From: an uncultured Collinsella sp.
GTDB lineage: Bacteria; Actinomycetota; Coriobacteriia; Coriobacteriales; Coriobacteriaceae
Reading direction: 5' to 3'
Assembly: GCA_958413765.1 (NCBI GenBank)
Contig: CATYVH010000003.1
Span: 1-64,000, forward strand
Length of the DNA stretch: 64,000 bases
Both the position numbers and the translations under genes were made by a program. The number at the start of each line of letters is the position of its first letter. The stretch's first letter is position 1. The notes beneath the pieces are model-generated. The model was not told where the DNA came from. It saw only the letters and a program-made list of their open reading frames with translations, and ran no database searches. Shown here one piece after another: positions 16,476 through 25,195 of this stretch.

Positions 16476-17732
16476 CTACGAGGTCGGAGCATTCCTAAAT
16501 GTGTAGTTGCCCGGAGAGCGCACATTGATATACGTTACGCCCTCTACCTGCGAAAGCAACTTGGTGACTACGCGTTCTTTCTTGGCGATATCGTTCGAAT
16601 CGCCCAGCGACACCTCAATGCCGTTATTGAGGTTTGCCGAGATGGCTTCGACCGAAGGCGTGGAAATATCCTTGACTTGTCCCAAGAACTCGCTCGAAAA
16701 ACCACGCACATAATCCAGGCCGGCCTTAACGGCTTTGGAGTTCACCGCCTGGCCGGAAACCGGAGCGACATCCGCCGAGACATCAGTCAACAGCACCGCG
16801 CCATAATGCTTAGCGAGCGCCAGCGCGGCATCGATTCCGGTCAAGGTATTTGAGCCCTGCCCTGTCGTGATGACGTTGCCCTGGTCGTCCACTTCGACCG
16901 ACGTCGACAGTGGGGCGATCCAGGTGTCATCATCCCCGATGGCCCAGGCAAGGTCATCGGAGCTGATATAGGCAATTGCGATGACCTTGCGCTCCATAGG
17001 CGTAATGATGAGCGTATGCGGGAACTGGCGCTGGACATCCACGCCCGAAACCCACGGGTTCTGCTTGAGATCCTCGGTAATCTGGTCGGGATCGACGTTA
17101 AAAAGCGACGTTCCCTCGGGCAAGTCGATCAGCTGGATAGCATCGTGCTTCGTCACATGCTCGCTGCCTTGAATCTGAATATCAGTGGCGGTAAACAATC
17201 CAGAGTTGATCACCACGATGGCAACGACGACGAGCACGGCCAAGACGGCCAGAACGCCGCCCACGATTTTGCCTTTGCCTGTAACGACAGAAGCGGCGTC
17301 TGATGTTTTATTTGCCATCGCTCCAAGTGAAGATAACGGGTTGAAACCTTTTTTACTCGAAGGCTTCTTGGCGGTAGCCGGCACCGATGTCAGCGAGCGC
17401 GGTTTCGATGCGCCCAGCGTGCGACCTGGACGCGCCGCTTTAGTTCCCGTCGAGGGCTTGGGAGCTGCCATGGGACGGGCAGGCTTGGCGCCCATAACAG
17501 GCTTTGACGTCACCGAGGGACGCGAGGACTTTTTTGCGGCTGGACGATTACCGAGCTGCGAGCCGACGACCGGACGACTGGTCTGTCGAGCATGCCCGAC
17601 AGACTTAGAGTGCGCGACGGTATTGCGTTGAGGTTTGGCAGGCGCGCCGGAACGCCCTCCGGCGCGGCGGAAGGTGGGTTTCGATGCTCTAGAAGCCGAG
17701 GAATTTAACTTCCGGTCTGAGCTCGATGCCAT
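16476..17732 (-). CDS. ftsQ: FtsQ/DivIB family division protein
   Basis: A 418-residue single-pass membrane protein. Residues 1-145 form a long, very basic Ser/Arg/Lys/Pro-rich cytoplasmic tail. One membrane helix follows (about 160-180, VLAVLAVLVVVAIVVINSG). The POTRA domain comes next (FTATDIQIQGSEHVTKHDAI, then DPDQITEDLKQNPWV and FPHTLIITPMERK), followed by the FtsQ/DivIB beta domain. It links early and late divisome proteins with FtsL and FtsB/DivIC. The coding start lies inside murB (44-nt overlap) with GGGAGG only 3 nt before the ATG. The tail is far longer than the roughly 25 residues of E. coli FtsQ, as often in actinobacteria. Confidence 0.9.
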   Translation of the reverse strand: MASSSDRKLNSSASRASKPTFRRAGGRSGAPAKPQRNTVAHSKSVGHARQTSRPVVGSQLGNRPAAKKSSRPSVTSKPVMGAKPARPMAAPKPSTGTKAARPGRTLGASKPRSLTSVPATAKKPSSKKGFNPLSSLGAMANKTSDAASVVTGKGKIVGGVLAVLAVLVVVAIVVINSGLFTATDIQIQGSEHVTKHDAIQLIDLPEGTSLFNVDPDQITEDLKQNPWVSGVDVQRQFPHTLIITPMERKVIAIAYISSDDLAWAIGDDDTWIAPLSTSVEVDDQGNVITTGQGSNTLTGIDAALALAKHYGAVLLTDVSADVAPVSGQAVNSKAVKAGLDYVRGFSSEFLGQVKDISTPSVEAISANLNNGIEVSLGDSNDIAKKERVVTKLLSQVEGVTYINVRSPGNYTFRNAPTS

Positions 17733-18600
17733 ACGCCTCCCTCACCTTTCCGTGCACATGTCTGATAACCGCGGCAACGTCATCGGCCGAGGCAGTTCCG
17801 TTATTAACGATAAAATTAGCGTGAACGGGCGAAACTTCCGCGCCGCCAATCGAAAAACCCTTTAATCCACAATCCTCGATAAGCTTGCCCACACTCGCAT
17901 CGGGCGGGTTGCGAAAGACAGACCCGCAGGATGCGCGACCCATGGGCTGCGTACGCTTGCGCCTCGTCAGGTACCGCTCCATGCGCTCGCGAATGTCGGC
18001 CTTGGGCGCCGGTTTAAGCTTGAGCACGCACTCGAGGATGATCTCATTGCGGGGAAGGCTACATTCGCGGTAGCCCCAAGTGATCTCGGACCCCGCATAA
18101 TGCTTGATACCGGATGCCGGGTCAAACGTTACGACATCCTCAACCAGCGAGCCAATCCACTCGGTCCGTGTGCCGGCATTCATAGATATCGCACCGCCGA
18201 CCGAACCAGGGATGCCAACGGCAAACTCAAGGCCCGAAAGGCTACGCGACAGGGCATCGTTGACCAAGCGCGCAAACATCACGCCCGCACCGACCGTCAG
18301 CGTACAACCGTCATCGGCAACAACCGTGCGCTGAAACTCACGTCCGAGCGAAATGACGGCACCGCGATAACCGCCATCGGCAACCAGCAGATTGGAGCCC
18401 TTGCCGATGATGACCCACGGCACCTGCTCGCGATCGAGCACCGCCACGGCGCGACGGAGGGCATGATAGCTATGGCACGTCACAAAGAGGTCGGCCTTGC
18501 CGCCGATACGATAGCTCGTATGACGCGCAAGGCGCTCGTCCTCGATCACATCCGTGTCGATCATGCCCGAGAGCGCCATGACGGCGTTAAACAGACTCAT
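17689..18600 (-). CDS. murB: UDP-N-acetylenolpyruvoylglucosamine reductase MurB
   Basis: A 303-residue FAD enzyme that reduces UDP-GlcNAc-enolpyruvate to UDP-MurNAc with NADPH. The FAD domain contains TSYRIGGKADLFV and WVIIGKGSNLLVADGGYRG. The substrate domain holds GIPGSVGGAISMNAG and the catalytic serine region RASCGSVFRNP. FSIGGAEVSPVHANFIVN is near the C-terminus. It is a type II MurB. It begins 5 nt after the murC stop with a poor ribosome site, suggesting coupling. Confidence 0.96.
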   Translation of the reverse strand: MSLFNAVMALSGMIDTDVIEDERLARHTSYRIGGKADLFVTCHSYHALRRAVAVLDREQVPWVIIGKGSNLLVADGGYRGAVISLGREFQRTVVADDGCTLTVGAGVMFARLVNDALSRSLSGLEFAVGIPGSVGGAISMNAGTRTEWIGSLVEDVVTFDPASGIKHYAGSEITWGYRECSLPRNEIILECVLKLKPAPKADIRERMERYLTRRKRTQPMGRASCGSVFRNPPDASVGKLIEDCGLKGFSIGGAEVSPVHANFIVNNGTASADDVAAVIRHVHGKVREAYGIELRPEVKFLGF

Positions 18601-18605
18601 TAGAC

Positions 18606-20024
18606 TTAAGCGTCTTTCTTGGCAGTCAGATACTCAATGAACTCGGGACCGACGGTCGTAACGTCGCCGGCACCCATGGTGAGCAGCAGGTCGCCCTCGC
18701 CCACCATCTGCTCGAGCTCCTGATTGAGCTCAAGACGGCTGGAGCAGTACACGACCTCCTTGCCAGGATGCTTGGCGCGCACGGTATCGGCGAGCATCTT
18801 AGAGGTGACACCCGGAATGGGCATCTCGCCAGCCGAGAACACATCAATCAGCAGCAGTTTATCGGCATTGGCAAATGCATCGGCAAAGTCGTCGCACAGG
18901 GCCTGCAGGCGCGAATAGCGGTGCGGCTGGAACACGACATCGACGTGCTTGTAGCCCAGCGAGGAAGCGGCAGCAAGCGTCGCCTTGATCTCGGTGGGGT
19001 GATGGCCGTAATCATCGACCACGGTGATGCCATCGATATCGCCCACGTGGGTAAAGCGACGGCGGACACCCTCAAAGCTCGAGAGCGCCTTGGCGGCGGC
19101 GTCGATGTCAAGGCCCAGGACATGGGCGACGGTGAGCACCGCCGTGGCGTTGAGCATGTTGTGGCGACCGGGATTGCTCTTGATCTCCACAGCGCGCTCA
19201 GTGCCGTCCTCAAAGCGAACGATAAAGTCACTCTGGATGCCCTTGACATCCGGGTGCATGCAGACGATGTCGTTGCTCTCGGCAAAGCCGTAGGAAAGCA
19301 CGTGACGGCCCGTCGACTTGGCGAGCTCGACCAGATGCGGGTCCTCACCGCAGACGATGACGGTGCCGTCCTCGCCCACCAGGCTCATGAATTTGGCGAA
19401 AGTTGCCTCGATCTCCTCGATACCAGAGTAGTGATCGAGGTGGTCGGCCTCGACGTTGGTCACAATGACTACGTTGGGGTTCAGGAACAGGAAGGAGCTG
19501 TCGGACTCGTCGGCCTCGGCGACAAAGTAGTCGCCCGAGCCGTTCTTGCCGTTCGTGTCATAGCCCTCGACGATGCCACCGATCAGGAAGCTCGGATCCA
19601 GACCCATGCGGTCGAGCATGGTGGCGCACATCGAAGACGTGGTTGTCTTGCCATGCGTGCCGGCAACAGCGACGGTGGTGTAGCCGTGACCCAAAGCAGA
19701 GAGCATCTTGGCACGGGGCCACACGGGAATACCAAGCTCGCGAGCGCGCACGAGTTCAGGGTTGGACTCCGGAATAGCGGTGGAGACAACAACCACGTCG
19801 GGCTTGACCTCGTCGATCGTGGCGGCCTCATGGCCCACATGCACCTTCACACCAGCGCGGGTAAGCTGGCGGATATAACGTGACGTCTTAAGGTCGGAGC
19901 CGGTAACGGCATAACCGCGCTCGTGCAGAACGAGGGCGATGCCGCTCATGCCGGCGCCGCCGATACCGATAAAGTGGGCGCTCTTAAACTCGGGCGCGGA
20001 GGTTGCAGTCTGGGAATCAGCCAT
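18606..20024 (-). CDS. murC: UDP-N-acetylmuramate-L-alanine ligase MurC
   Basis: A 472-residue ATP-dependent Mur ligase. HFIGIGGAGMSGIALVL opens the N-terminal UDP-binding domain. The ATP loop is VAGTHGKTTTSSM, the central-domain motifs are VAEADESDSSF and NVEADHLDHY, and the C-terminal domain holds DDYGHHPTEI and FQPHRYSR. It adds the first amino acid of the stem peptide to UDP-MurNAc. The ATG at 20024 was preferred because the family starts near here; AAGGAG lies about 11 nt upstream, somewhat far. Confidence 0.96.
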   Translation of the reverse strand: MADSQTATSAPEFKSAHFIGIGGAGMSGIALVLHERGYAVTGSDLKTSRYIRQLTRAGVKVHVGHEAATIDEVKPDVVVVSTAIPESNPELVRARELGIPVWPRAKMLSALGHGYTTVAVAGTHGKTTTSSMCATMLDRMGLDPSFLIGGIVEGYDTNGKNGSGDYFVAEADESDSSFLFLNPNVVIVTNVEADHLDHYSGIEEIEATFAKFMSLVGEDGTVIVCGEDPHLVELAKSTGRHVLSYGFAESNDIVCMHPDVKGIQSDFIVRFEDGTERAVEIKSNPGRHNMLNATAVLTVAHVLGLDIDAAAKALSSFEGVRRRFTHVGDIDGITVVDDYGHHPTEIKATLAAASSLGYKHVDVVFQPHRYSRLQALCDDFADAFANADKLLLIDVFSAGEMPIPGVTSKMLADTVRAKHPGKEVVYCSSRLELNQELEQMVGEGDLLLTMGAGDVTTVGPEFIEYLTAKKDA

Positions 20025-20121
20025 GTGCTCGTGTACTCCTTGCGTAAACACTGCCTGTAACCCGTTAACTGTACCGCACCTACCGCATCAGCGCGAGGGC
20101 GACCGAAGATATCCCGTCTAA

Positions 20122-21237
20122 CTAACGCAAACCCTCTACCGCATCCGCCAGAAGAGCGGCGGCTCTATCCTGAGCCAGACCACGCGCCGCCTGACGCATG
20201 GCGTCGCGCGCCGCCGCGTCATCGACCAGGTGCAGCAGCTCATCGGCAAAGGCAGAACCGTCGATATCGGCATCGGCGCAGAGCACGCCGGCCCCGGCGT
20301 CGACCAGATAACGAGCATTGGTGGTTTGGTGGTCGGCCGTCGCATGCGGATACGGCACGAGCACCGAGGGCACGGCGAGCGCAGCGATCTCGGCCACGCT
20401 CGATGCACCCGAACGCGAGAGCACCAAATCGGCAGCAGCCAGCATATCGCCCATGTTGTCGATGTAAGGCTGGACGCGGTAACGCTTCGCCTCCTCGGGC
20501 GTCAGCGCCAAAGCGCGCTCGGTCTCCTCAAAGCCGTCGGCACCCGTCGAATGCAACACATAGAGGTTCTTGCGCGAAAGCAGCTCGTTTTTGAGCGAAG
20601 TCACGCGCTCGTTGAGGTGCTGGGCGCCAAGTGAACCGCCAAAGACGAGCAGCAGCGTAGCGTCCTCGGGAACGCCAAGTGCCTTGCGGCCGCGAGCACG
20701 ATCGCCCTCGATCACCGAGCGACGTACGGGGTTGCCGGTCATGAGCACGTGGTCAGGGTCACCTTCGCGCTCAAAGACCGAACGCGCTGCCGGCACCGAG
20801 ATGCACACGCGGGCGGCGTGGGAGTTCATCATCTTGTTGGCCAGGCCCGGAACAGAGTTCTGCTCATGCAGCAGATACGGAACGCCTGCGCCCTTGCACC
20901 ACCCCAGCAGCGGAACCTCGACATAGGCACCAAAACCGATGGCGGCATCGGGCTTGCCGACCTTTGAGAAATGACGGGCGAGCGCACGCTTGGCCTTATT
21001 GACACGCCACAGCGAGGTCAGCGCCGTCCAAGGACGGGAGCGGTCGAAGCCCGTGACCGTAATGGGCACAAAATCAAACCCAGCCTCGGGGACCAAACGA
21101 CCCTCGAGCTTGCGCGACTGGCCCACGAACACAACGTGGTGGCCACGGTCACGCAGTTCTTCGGCCAAGGCGAGCGCGGGGTTGATGTGTCCTGCCGTGC
21201 CGCCGGCTGCAATAGCAACGGTCATTTTATCGGTCAT
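20122..21237 (-). CDS. murG: lipid II synthase MurG (GlcNAc transferase)
   Basis: A 371-residue GT28-family glycosyltransferase. The glycine-rich AAGGTAGHINPALALAEEL, the membrane-contact and acceptor region GFGAYVEVPLL, LHEQNSVPGLANK, and the donor site (VFGGSLGAQHLN, SRSGASSVAEIAAL, ATADHQTTNA) are all clear. It transfers GlcNAc from UDP-GlcNAc to lipid I at the inner membrane face. The ATG at 21237 follows GAAGGGAC and overlaps the ftsW 3' end by 11 nt. Confidence 0.95.
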   Translation of the reverse strand: MTDKMTVAIAAGGTAGHINPALALAEELRDRGHHVVFVGQSRKLEGRLVPEAGFDFVPITVTGFDRSRPWTALTSLWRVNKAKRALARHFSKVGKPDAAIGFGAYVEVPLLGWCKGAGVPYLLHEQNSVPGLANKMMNSHAARVCISVPAARSVFEREGDPDHVLMTGNPVRRSVIEGDRARGRKALGVPEDATLLLVFGGSLGAQHLNERVTSLKNELLSRKNLYVLHSTGADGFEETERALALTPEEAKRYRVQPYIDNMGDMLAAADLVLSRSGASSVAEIAALAVPSVLVPYPHATADHQTTNARYLVDAGAGVLCADADIDGSAFADELLHLVDDAAARDAMRQAARGLAQDRAAALLADAVEGLR

Positions 21238-22720
21238 GGTAGTCCCTTCGTACACGCGGTCCCTGGTCGTCGGTGCGCAGACGCGCCGACGGGTCCGAGT
21301 TCAAATCGATTCGATTATATCCGCCGCCCGCGTTGCGAGGAGTTGGGCGCTGCGGACGACCTTGCGGCGCCGTTCGCTGACGCGGACGGGCTGCCGGCTC
21401 GGATGTAGAACCATCCAGAACGGTAAAGCCGCTACGCGAAGGTCGTTCACCGCGCACATGGGCTACGCCGGCGGCACTCTCCTCCATAACGGCAAAGCTC
21501 TCGCGGCGACGGTCGTACTCATCGCGACGGGCGCTCTCGTACGAAACGCGCAGGATCAGACCGGCAAGCATAAGCGACACAATAATCGATGAACCGCCGT
21601 AGCTAATAAACGGCAACGGTTTGCCCGTCATGGGAAACACGTTGAGGATGCCCAGCGCGTTAATCAAAAACTGCACCGCGAGAATGACCGCGGAGCCAGA
21701 CGCCATAAGCGCGCCCCGACGATCGGTCGCCTGCTCGGCAATGCGAAACGCCGAGTAGATCAGCATCGCAAACACCAAGAAGAACAGCACGGTTCCGACA
21801 AAGCCGACTTCCTCGCCAATGATGGCCAGGATGTAGTCATTGTGCGCCTCGGGCAGATACGAGTACTTCATGGTTGAGTTGCCGATGCCACGGCCGAACA
21901 GACCGCCCGAGGCAAAGGCCATGATGGCAAGCGTGGCCTGATAGCCGTCACCATACTCGTCAGCCCAAGGGTTCAAGGCAACCTGAATACGCACCATACG
22001 GTACGGCTCTGCGACAAGTGCAATCACGATCACGAGAATGCCGAAGATTAGCACGCCGATGATAAATCTGGGGTCGAGACCCGCAAACAACGCCATGCAC
22101 ATGAGGGTCAACAGGATGATCAGGACAGTACCGAAATCGGGCTGGATAAAGATCAGAAAGAGCGAAATACCCAGGTAGATGCCCATCTTGCGAAGGAATT
22201 CGTTGATGTTGCCACCGGGCGAAAAGAAGCGATCAAGCATGATGGCCGAATACGCAATGGCAAATGGCTTTAAAAACTCGGAAGGCTGGAACTGAATACC
22301 GGCGATGTTGAGCCAGCGCGTGGCGCCACGGCTGCCGCTGCCCACCAAGAACACCAGAAACAGTAGCCCTATCATGCCGATAAGGAAGATCCTAAGCACA
22401 TCCTCCCCAAACCAGCTGTCCGGCAAAACGCGCACGATGGCAATCAGCGCCAGAACACCAACCACGGCAAACGCGGCCTGTCGACCCAGGAAAAACGTCG
22501 CCGAGCCATTCTCGTGCAGCGCCTCGACCGAAGACGCCGAGTACACCATCAGCAGACCAAAGCACACCAAAGTAAACAGGCAGGCCATAAATATCAGACG
22601 GGGGCGCATGATGCGGGCGGGAACGCCGGCAATATAGCGTTCGCTAAACGACTGCCCGCCGCGACCGGAACGCGGCGCGCTACGCCGCGAGGAAGCACGG
22701 TCCGAGTCGGGCCTCCTCAT
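21227..22720 (-). CDS. ftsW: SEDS-family septal glycosyltransferase FtsW
   Basis: A 497-residue polytopic protein with about ten membrane segments. SEDS signatures are present: FQPSEFLKP, IQPDFGTVLI, the catalytic-aspartate region before it, GIGNSTMKYSYLPEAHNDYILAIIGE (key residues SYLPEAHNDYI) and PFISYGGSS. It polymerises glycan strands with FtsI. The C-terminal cytoplasmic tail is long, basic and Pro-rich (about residues 400-497). The start is uncertain: the ATG at 22720 is given, but a GTG at 22747 or TTG at 22753, just after the murD stop, would fit the tight operon and have GGGG upstream. Confidence 0.93.
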   Translation of the reverse strand: MRRPDSDRASSRRSAPRSGRGGQSFSERYIAGVPARIMRPRLIFMACLFTLVCFGLLMVYSASSVEALHENGSATFFLGRQAAFAVVGVLALIAIVRVLPDSWFGEDVLRIFLIGMIGLLFLVFLVGSGSRGATRWLNIAGIQFQPSEFLKPFAIAYSAIMLDRFFSPGGNINEFLRKMGIYLGISLFLIFIQPDFGTVLIILLTLMCMALFAGLDPRFIIGVLIFGILVIVIALVAEPYRMVRIQVALNPWADEYGDGYQATLAIMAFASGGLFGRGIGNSTMKYSYLPEAHNDYILAIIGEEVGFVGTVLFFLVFAMLIYSAFRIAEQATDRRGALMASGSAVILAVQFLINALGILNVFPMTGKPLPFISYGGSSIIVSLMLAGLILRVSYESARRDEYDRRRESFAVMEESAAGVAHVRGERPSRSGFTVLDGSTSEPAARPRQRTAPQGRPQRPTPRNAGGGYNRIDLNSDPSARLRTDDQGPRVRRDYHDR

Positions 22721-22756
22721 ACCTTGTCGGGGGCTCTCCTCTCTCACCGGCAACCC

Positions 22757-24163
22757 CTATTCCATTTGCGATTTCGCTGCAGCGGCAAGCTGAGCCACGT
22801 AGTCCTTAAACACGCGGCCGCGCTCCTCATAGCCCGAGAACTCATCGAACGAAGAGCAGGCAGGAGAAAGTAAGATCACGTCGCCACGGCTCGACAGCGA
22901 ACGGGCAACGTCCACGGCATCGCGTAGGTCATCCGCTTGGGCGATATCCACATCGCCATCGACATCGGCCTCGTCCATAGCGGCGGTAAAGCGCTCGCGC
23001 GCATCGCCAAAGCAGACGACCGAGCGCACGTTATCCATAACGACGCGCGCGAAGTCCGTGAGCGGCGTGCCCTTATCGTGGCCGCCGAGCAGCAAAATCA
23101 CGTTGTCATCGGGAAATGCCGTCAGTGCCTTCTCGACCGCGTCGGTGTTGGTCGCCTTGGAATCGTTGACGTAGCGCACTCCGTCAATCTCGCCGCACGG
23201 CTCCACGCGGTGCTCGAGCGGCTGGAACGAGGCCAGACCGCGGCAAATGCCCTCGGGATTGGCACCGACGGCCAGGACAGCCGTGGCAGCGCACAGGGCA
23301 TTGATAACATTGTGATGGCCCGAGATCTTGAGCTCGGATGTAGCGATGAGCGGGGTCTCGACGCCCTTCAGGCGCACGATCATCTTGCCATCGCGCACAA
23401 AGGCGGCGTCTGCACCCTCGGGCTCGTCAAAAGCGACCTTGCAGATGCGACGACCCGGCGTGTAGATGTACTCATCGAACTCGTGAATGCCGGCGTCTTC
23501 GACGTCGACGACCATCAGATCGTCATCGACCATATTGTCAAACAGTTTGATCTTGGCAAGCGCATAGTTCTTATGGCTCTTATGCCAGCCCAAGTGGTCG
23601 GGAGTGATGTTGAGCAGCACCGCCACGCGAGGGTGGAGCTCGGTGGTCGTAGCAATCTGATAGCTCGAGAGCTCAGCCACAAACCACTCGTTGTGGGCTC
23701 GGCCGTCAATCTCGTTGATAGGCGGCTCGCCGATGTTGCCGACAGCTACACTGGCCTCACCGGAAGCCTTGAGCAGATAATCGGTCAGCGACGTGGTGGT
23801 CGTCTTGCCGTTGGTGCCCGTGATGGCAATCCAGTTATCGGGCGACAGGCGATAGGCAAACTCGGGCTCACCCATAATCTGGGCGGCATGCTCGCGCCCG
23901 GCCTTAAAGAAGCCCGAGAACTCCGAGATGCCTGGGCACGTCACGCATACGTCATAGGCGCCCTCGACCTGTTCGGTCCCATAGACAAACGACGCACCGG
24001 CAGCCTCGAGCGCACGCGTGGCGTCATTGGGCTCAGAGGTGCCGCCGCCATACACGGTAACGGCGCTTACGCGCTCTGGATGTGCCAGCGCCCAGCGGGC
24101 GACATCGAGACCGGATTTGCCCTGACCCAAAACGAGCAGGCTAAAGACATCAGCAAGAGGCAT
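22757..24163 (-). CDS. murD: UDP-MurNAc-L-alanine-D-glutamate ligase MurD
   Basis: A 468-residue Mur ligase. VLGQGKSGLDVARWAL opens the N-domain; the ATP loop is ITGTNGKTTTTSL. ELSSYQ and NITPDHLGWH follow in the central domain, and HRVEPCGEIDGVRYVNDSKATN and LLLGGHDKG in the C-domain. It adds D-glutamate to UDP-MurNAc-L-Ala. It lies between mraY and ftsW as in most dcw clusters, with 9 nt between the mraY stop and its own start. Confidence 0.96.
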   Translation of the reverse strand: MPLADVFSLLVLGQGKSGLDVARWALAHPERVSAVTVYGGGTSEPNDATRALEAAGASFVYGTEQVEGAYDVCVTCPGISEFSGFFKAGREHAAQIMGEPEFAYRLSPDNWIAITGTNGKTTTTSLTDYLLKASGEASVAVGNIGEPPINEIDGRAHNEWFVAELSSYQIATTTELHPRVAVLLNITPDHLGWHKSHKNYALAKIKLFDNMVDDDLMVVDVEDAGIHEFDEYIYTPGRRICKVAFDEPEGADAAFVRDGKMIVRLKGVETPLIATSELKISGHHNVINALCAATAVLAVGANPEGICRGLASFQPLEHRVEPCGEIDGVRYVNDSKATNTDAVEKALTAFPDDNVILLLGGHDKGTPLTDFARVVMDNVRSVVCFGDARERFTAAMDEADVDGDVDIAQADDLRDAVDVARSLSSRGDVILLSPACSSFDEFSGYEERGRVFKDYVAQLAAAAKSQME

Positions 24164-24172
24164 GAAAGACCA

Positions 24173-25192
24173 CTATCCCAACTGGAAGAACAGGGCAAGG
24201 CCAACGGCACCAAATGCCGCAGCGATAATCCAAAAACGGATGACGACCTTGGTCTCGGCCCAACCCTTCTTTTCGAAATGATGATGGATGGGCGCCATAA
24301 GGAAGACGCGCTTGTGCGTAAAGTGGAAGTAGACAACCTGAATCATGACCGACAGGGTCTCAACGATAAACAGGCCACCGATGATGAGGGAGACGACCTC
24401 GGTGTTAGTCATGATGGACGTACAGGCAAACGCGGCACCCAGAGCAAGCGAGCCGGTATCACCCATAAAGATGCTCGCCGGATAGCAGTTGAACCACAGA
24501 AAGCCCAGGCAGGCACCGGCACACGCGGTGCAGAAGATGGACAGGTTCACGTCTCCGTGCAAAAACGCCATGGCAGCCATGGCGAGCATGGCGATCATGG
24601 AGGTGCCGCCAGCAAGACCGTCAAGGCCATCGGTCAAGTTCACGGCATTAGAAAGACCGGCAATCATCAGCCAGCAAAAGACAATATAGAGCCACGGGAA
24701 CGAATAGCCGCAGATGGTAGTCGAAAGCACGCCAAGGTCAATCGTCAACCCACCGGGAAAACGAATCTCGGGGGCGACGCCGCACCAGTTGACGGCAAGT
24801 ACCGTAAAGGTGACACAGATAATGGTTAGGCCGATCATCTTGGCATGGGGCGTCAGACCGAGCGAGCGCCCATGCGTAACGGAGGTCAGGTCGTCGATCA
24901 GGCCCAGCACGCCGGTCGCCAGCGTGGCGAGCAGCACGAGTACGAGCTCGGTGGTGAGCTTGCCCATCAGCAGGCAGGTCAGCGAGATCGCGACGAGGAT
25001 GACAACGCCACCCATGGTGGGCGTTCCCTGCTTAACCAAATGACGCTTGGGGCCGTCGGCACGAACCTGCTGGCCGATACCCTCGACCTTGAGCAGCTTG
25101 ATCCACCACGGCATGAGCAGCAGCGCAATGGCTGCGGCGATGCCAAGCCCCAAAAAAGCCTGATACGTTGGATACGAGGGATTGCCGAACAT
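24173..25192 (-). CDS. mraY: phospho-MurNAc-pentapeptide translocase MraY
   Basis: A 339-residue membrane enzyme with about ten hydrophobic segments. Family motifs include KQGTPTMGGVVIL, FIDD-type GLIDDLTSV, NAVNLTDGLDGLAGGTS (catalytic DGLDGLA) and LMAPIHHHFEKKG. It moves phospho-MurNAc-pentapeptide from UDP to undecaprenyl phosphate to form lipid I. The ATG lies 3 nt after the murF stop. Confidence 0.97.
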   Translation of the reverse strand: MFGNPSYPTYQAFLGLGIAAAIALLLMPWWIKLLKVEGIGQQVRADGPKRHLVKQGTPTMGGVVILVAISLTCLLMGKLTTELVLVLLATLATGVLGLIDDLTSVTHGRSLGLTPHAKMIGLTIICVTFTVLAVNWCGVAPEIRFPGGLTIDLGVLSTTICGYSFPWLYIVFCWLMIAGLSNAVNLTDGLDGLAGGTSMIAMLAMAAMAFLHGDVNLSIFCTACAGACLGFLWFNCYPASIFMGDTGSLALGAAFACTSIMTNTEVVSLIIGGLFIVETLSVMIQVVYFHFTHKRVFLMAPIHHHFEKKGWAETKVVIRFWIIAAAFGAVGLALFFQLG

Positions 25193-25195
25193 GGG

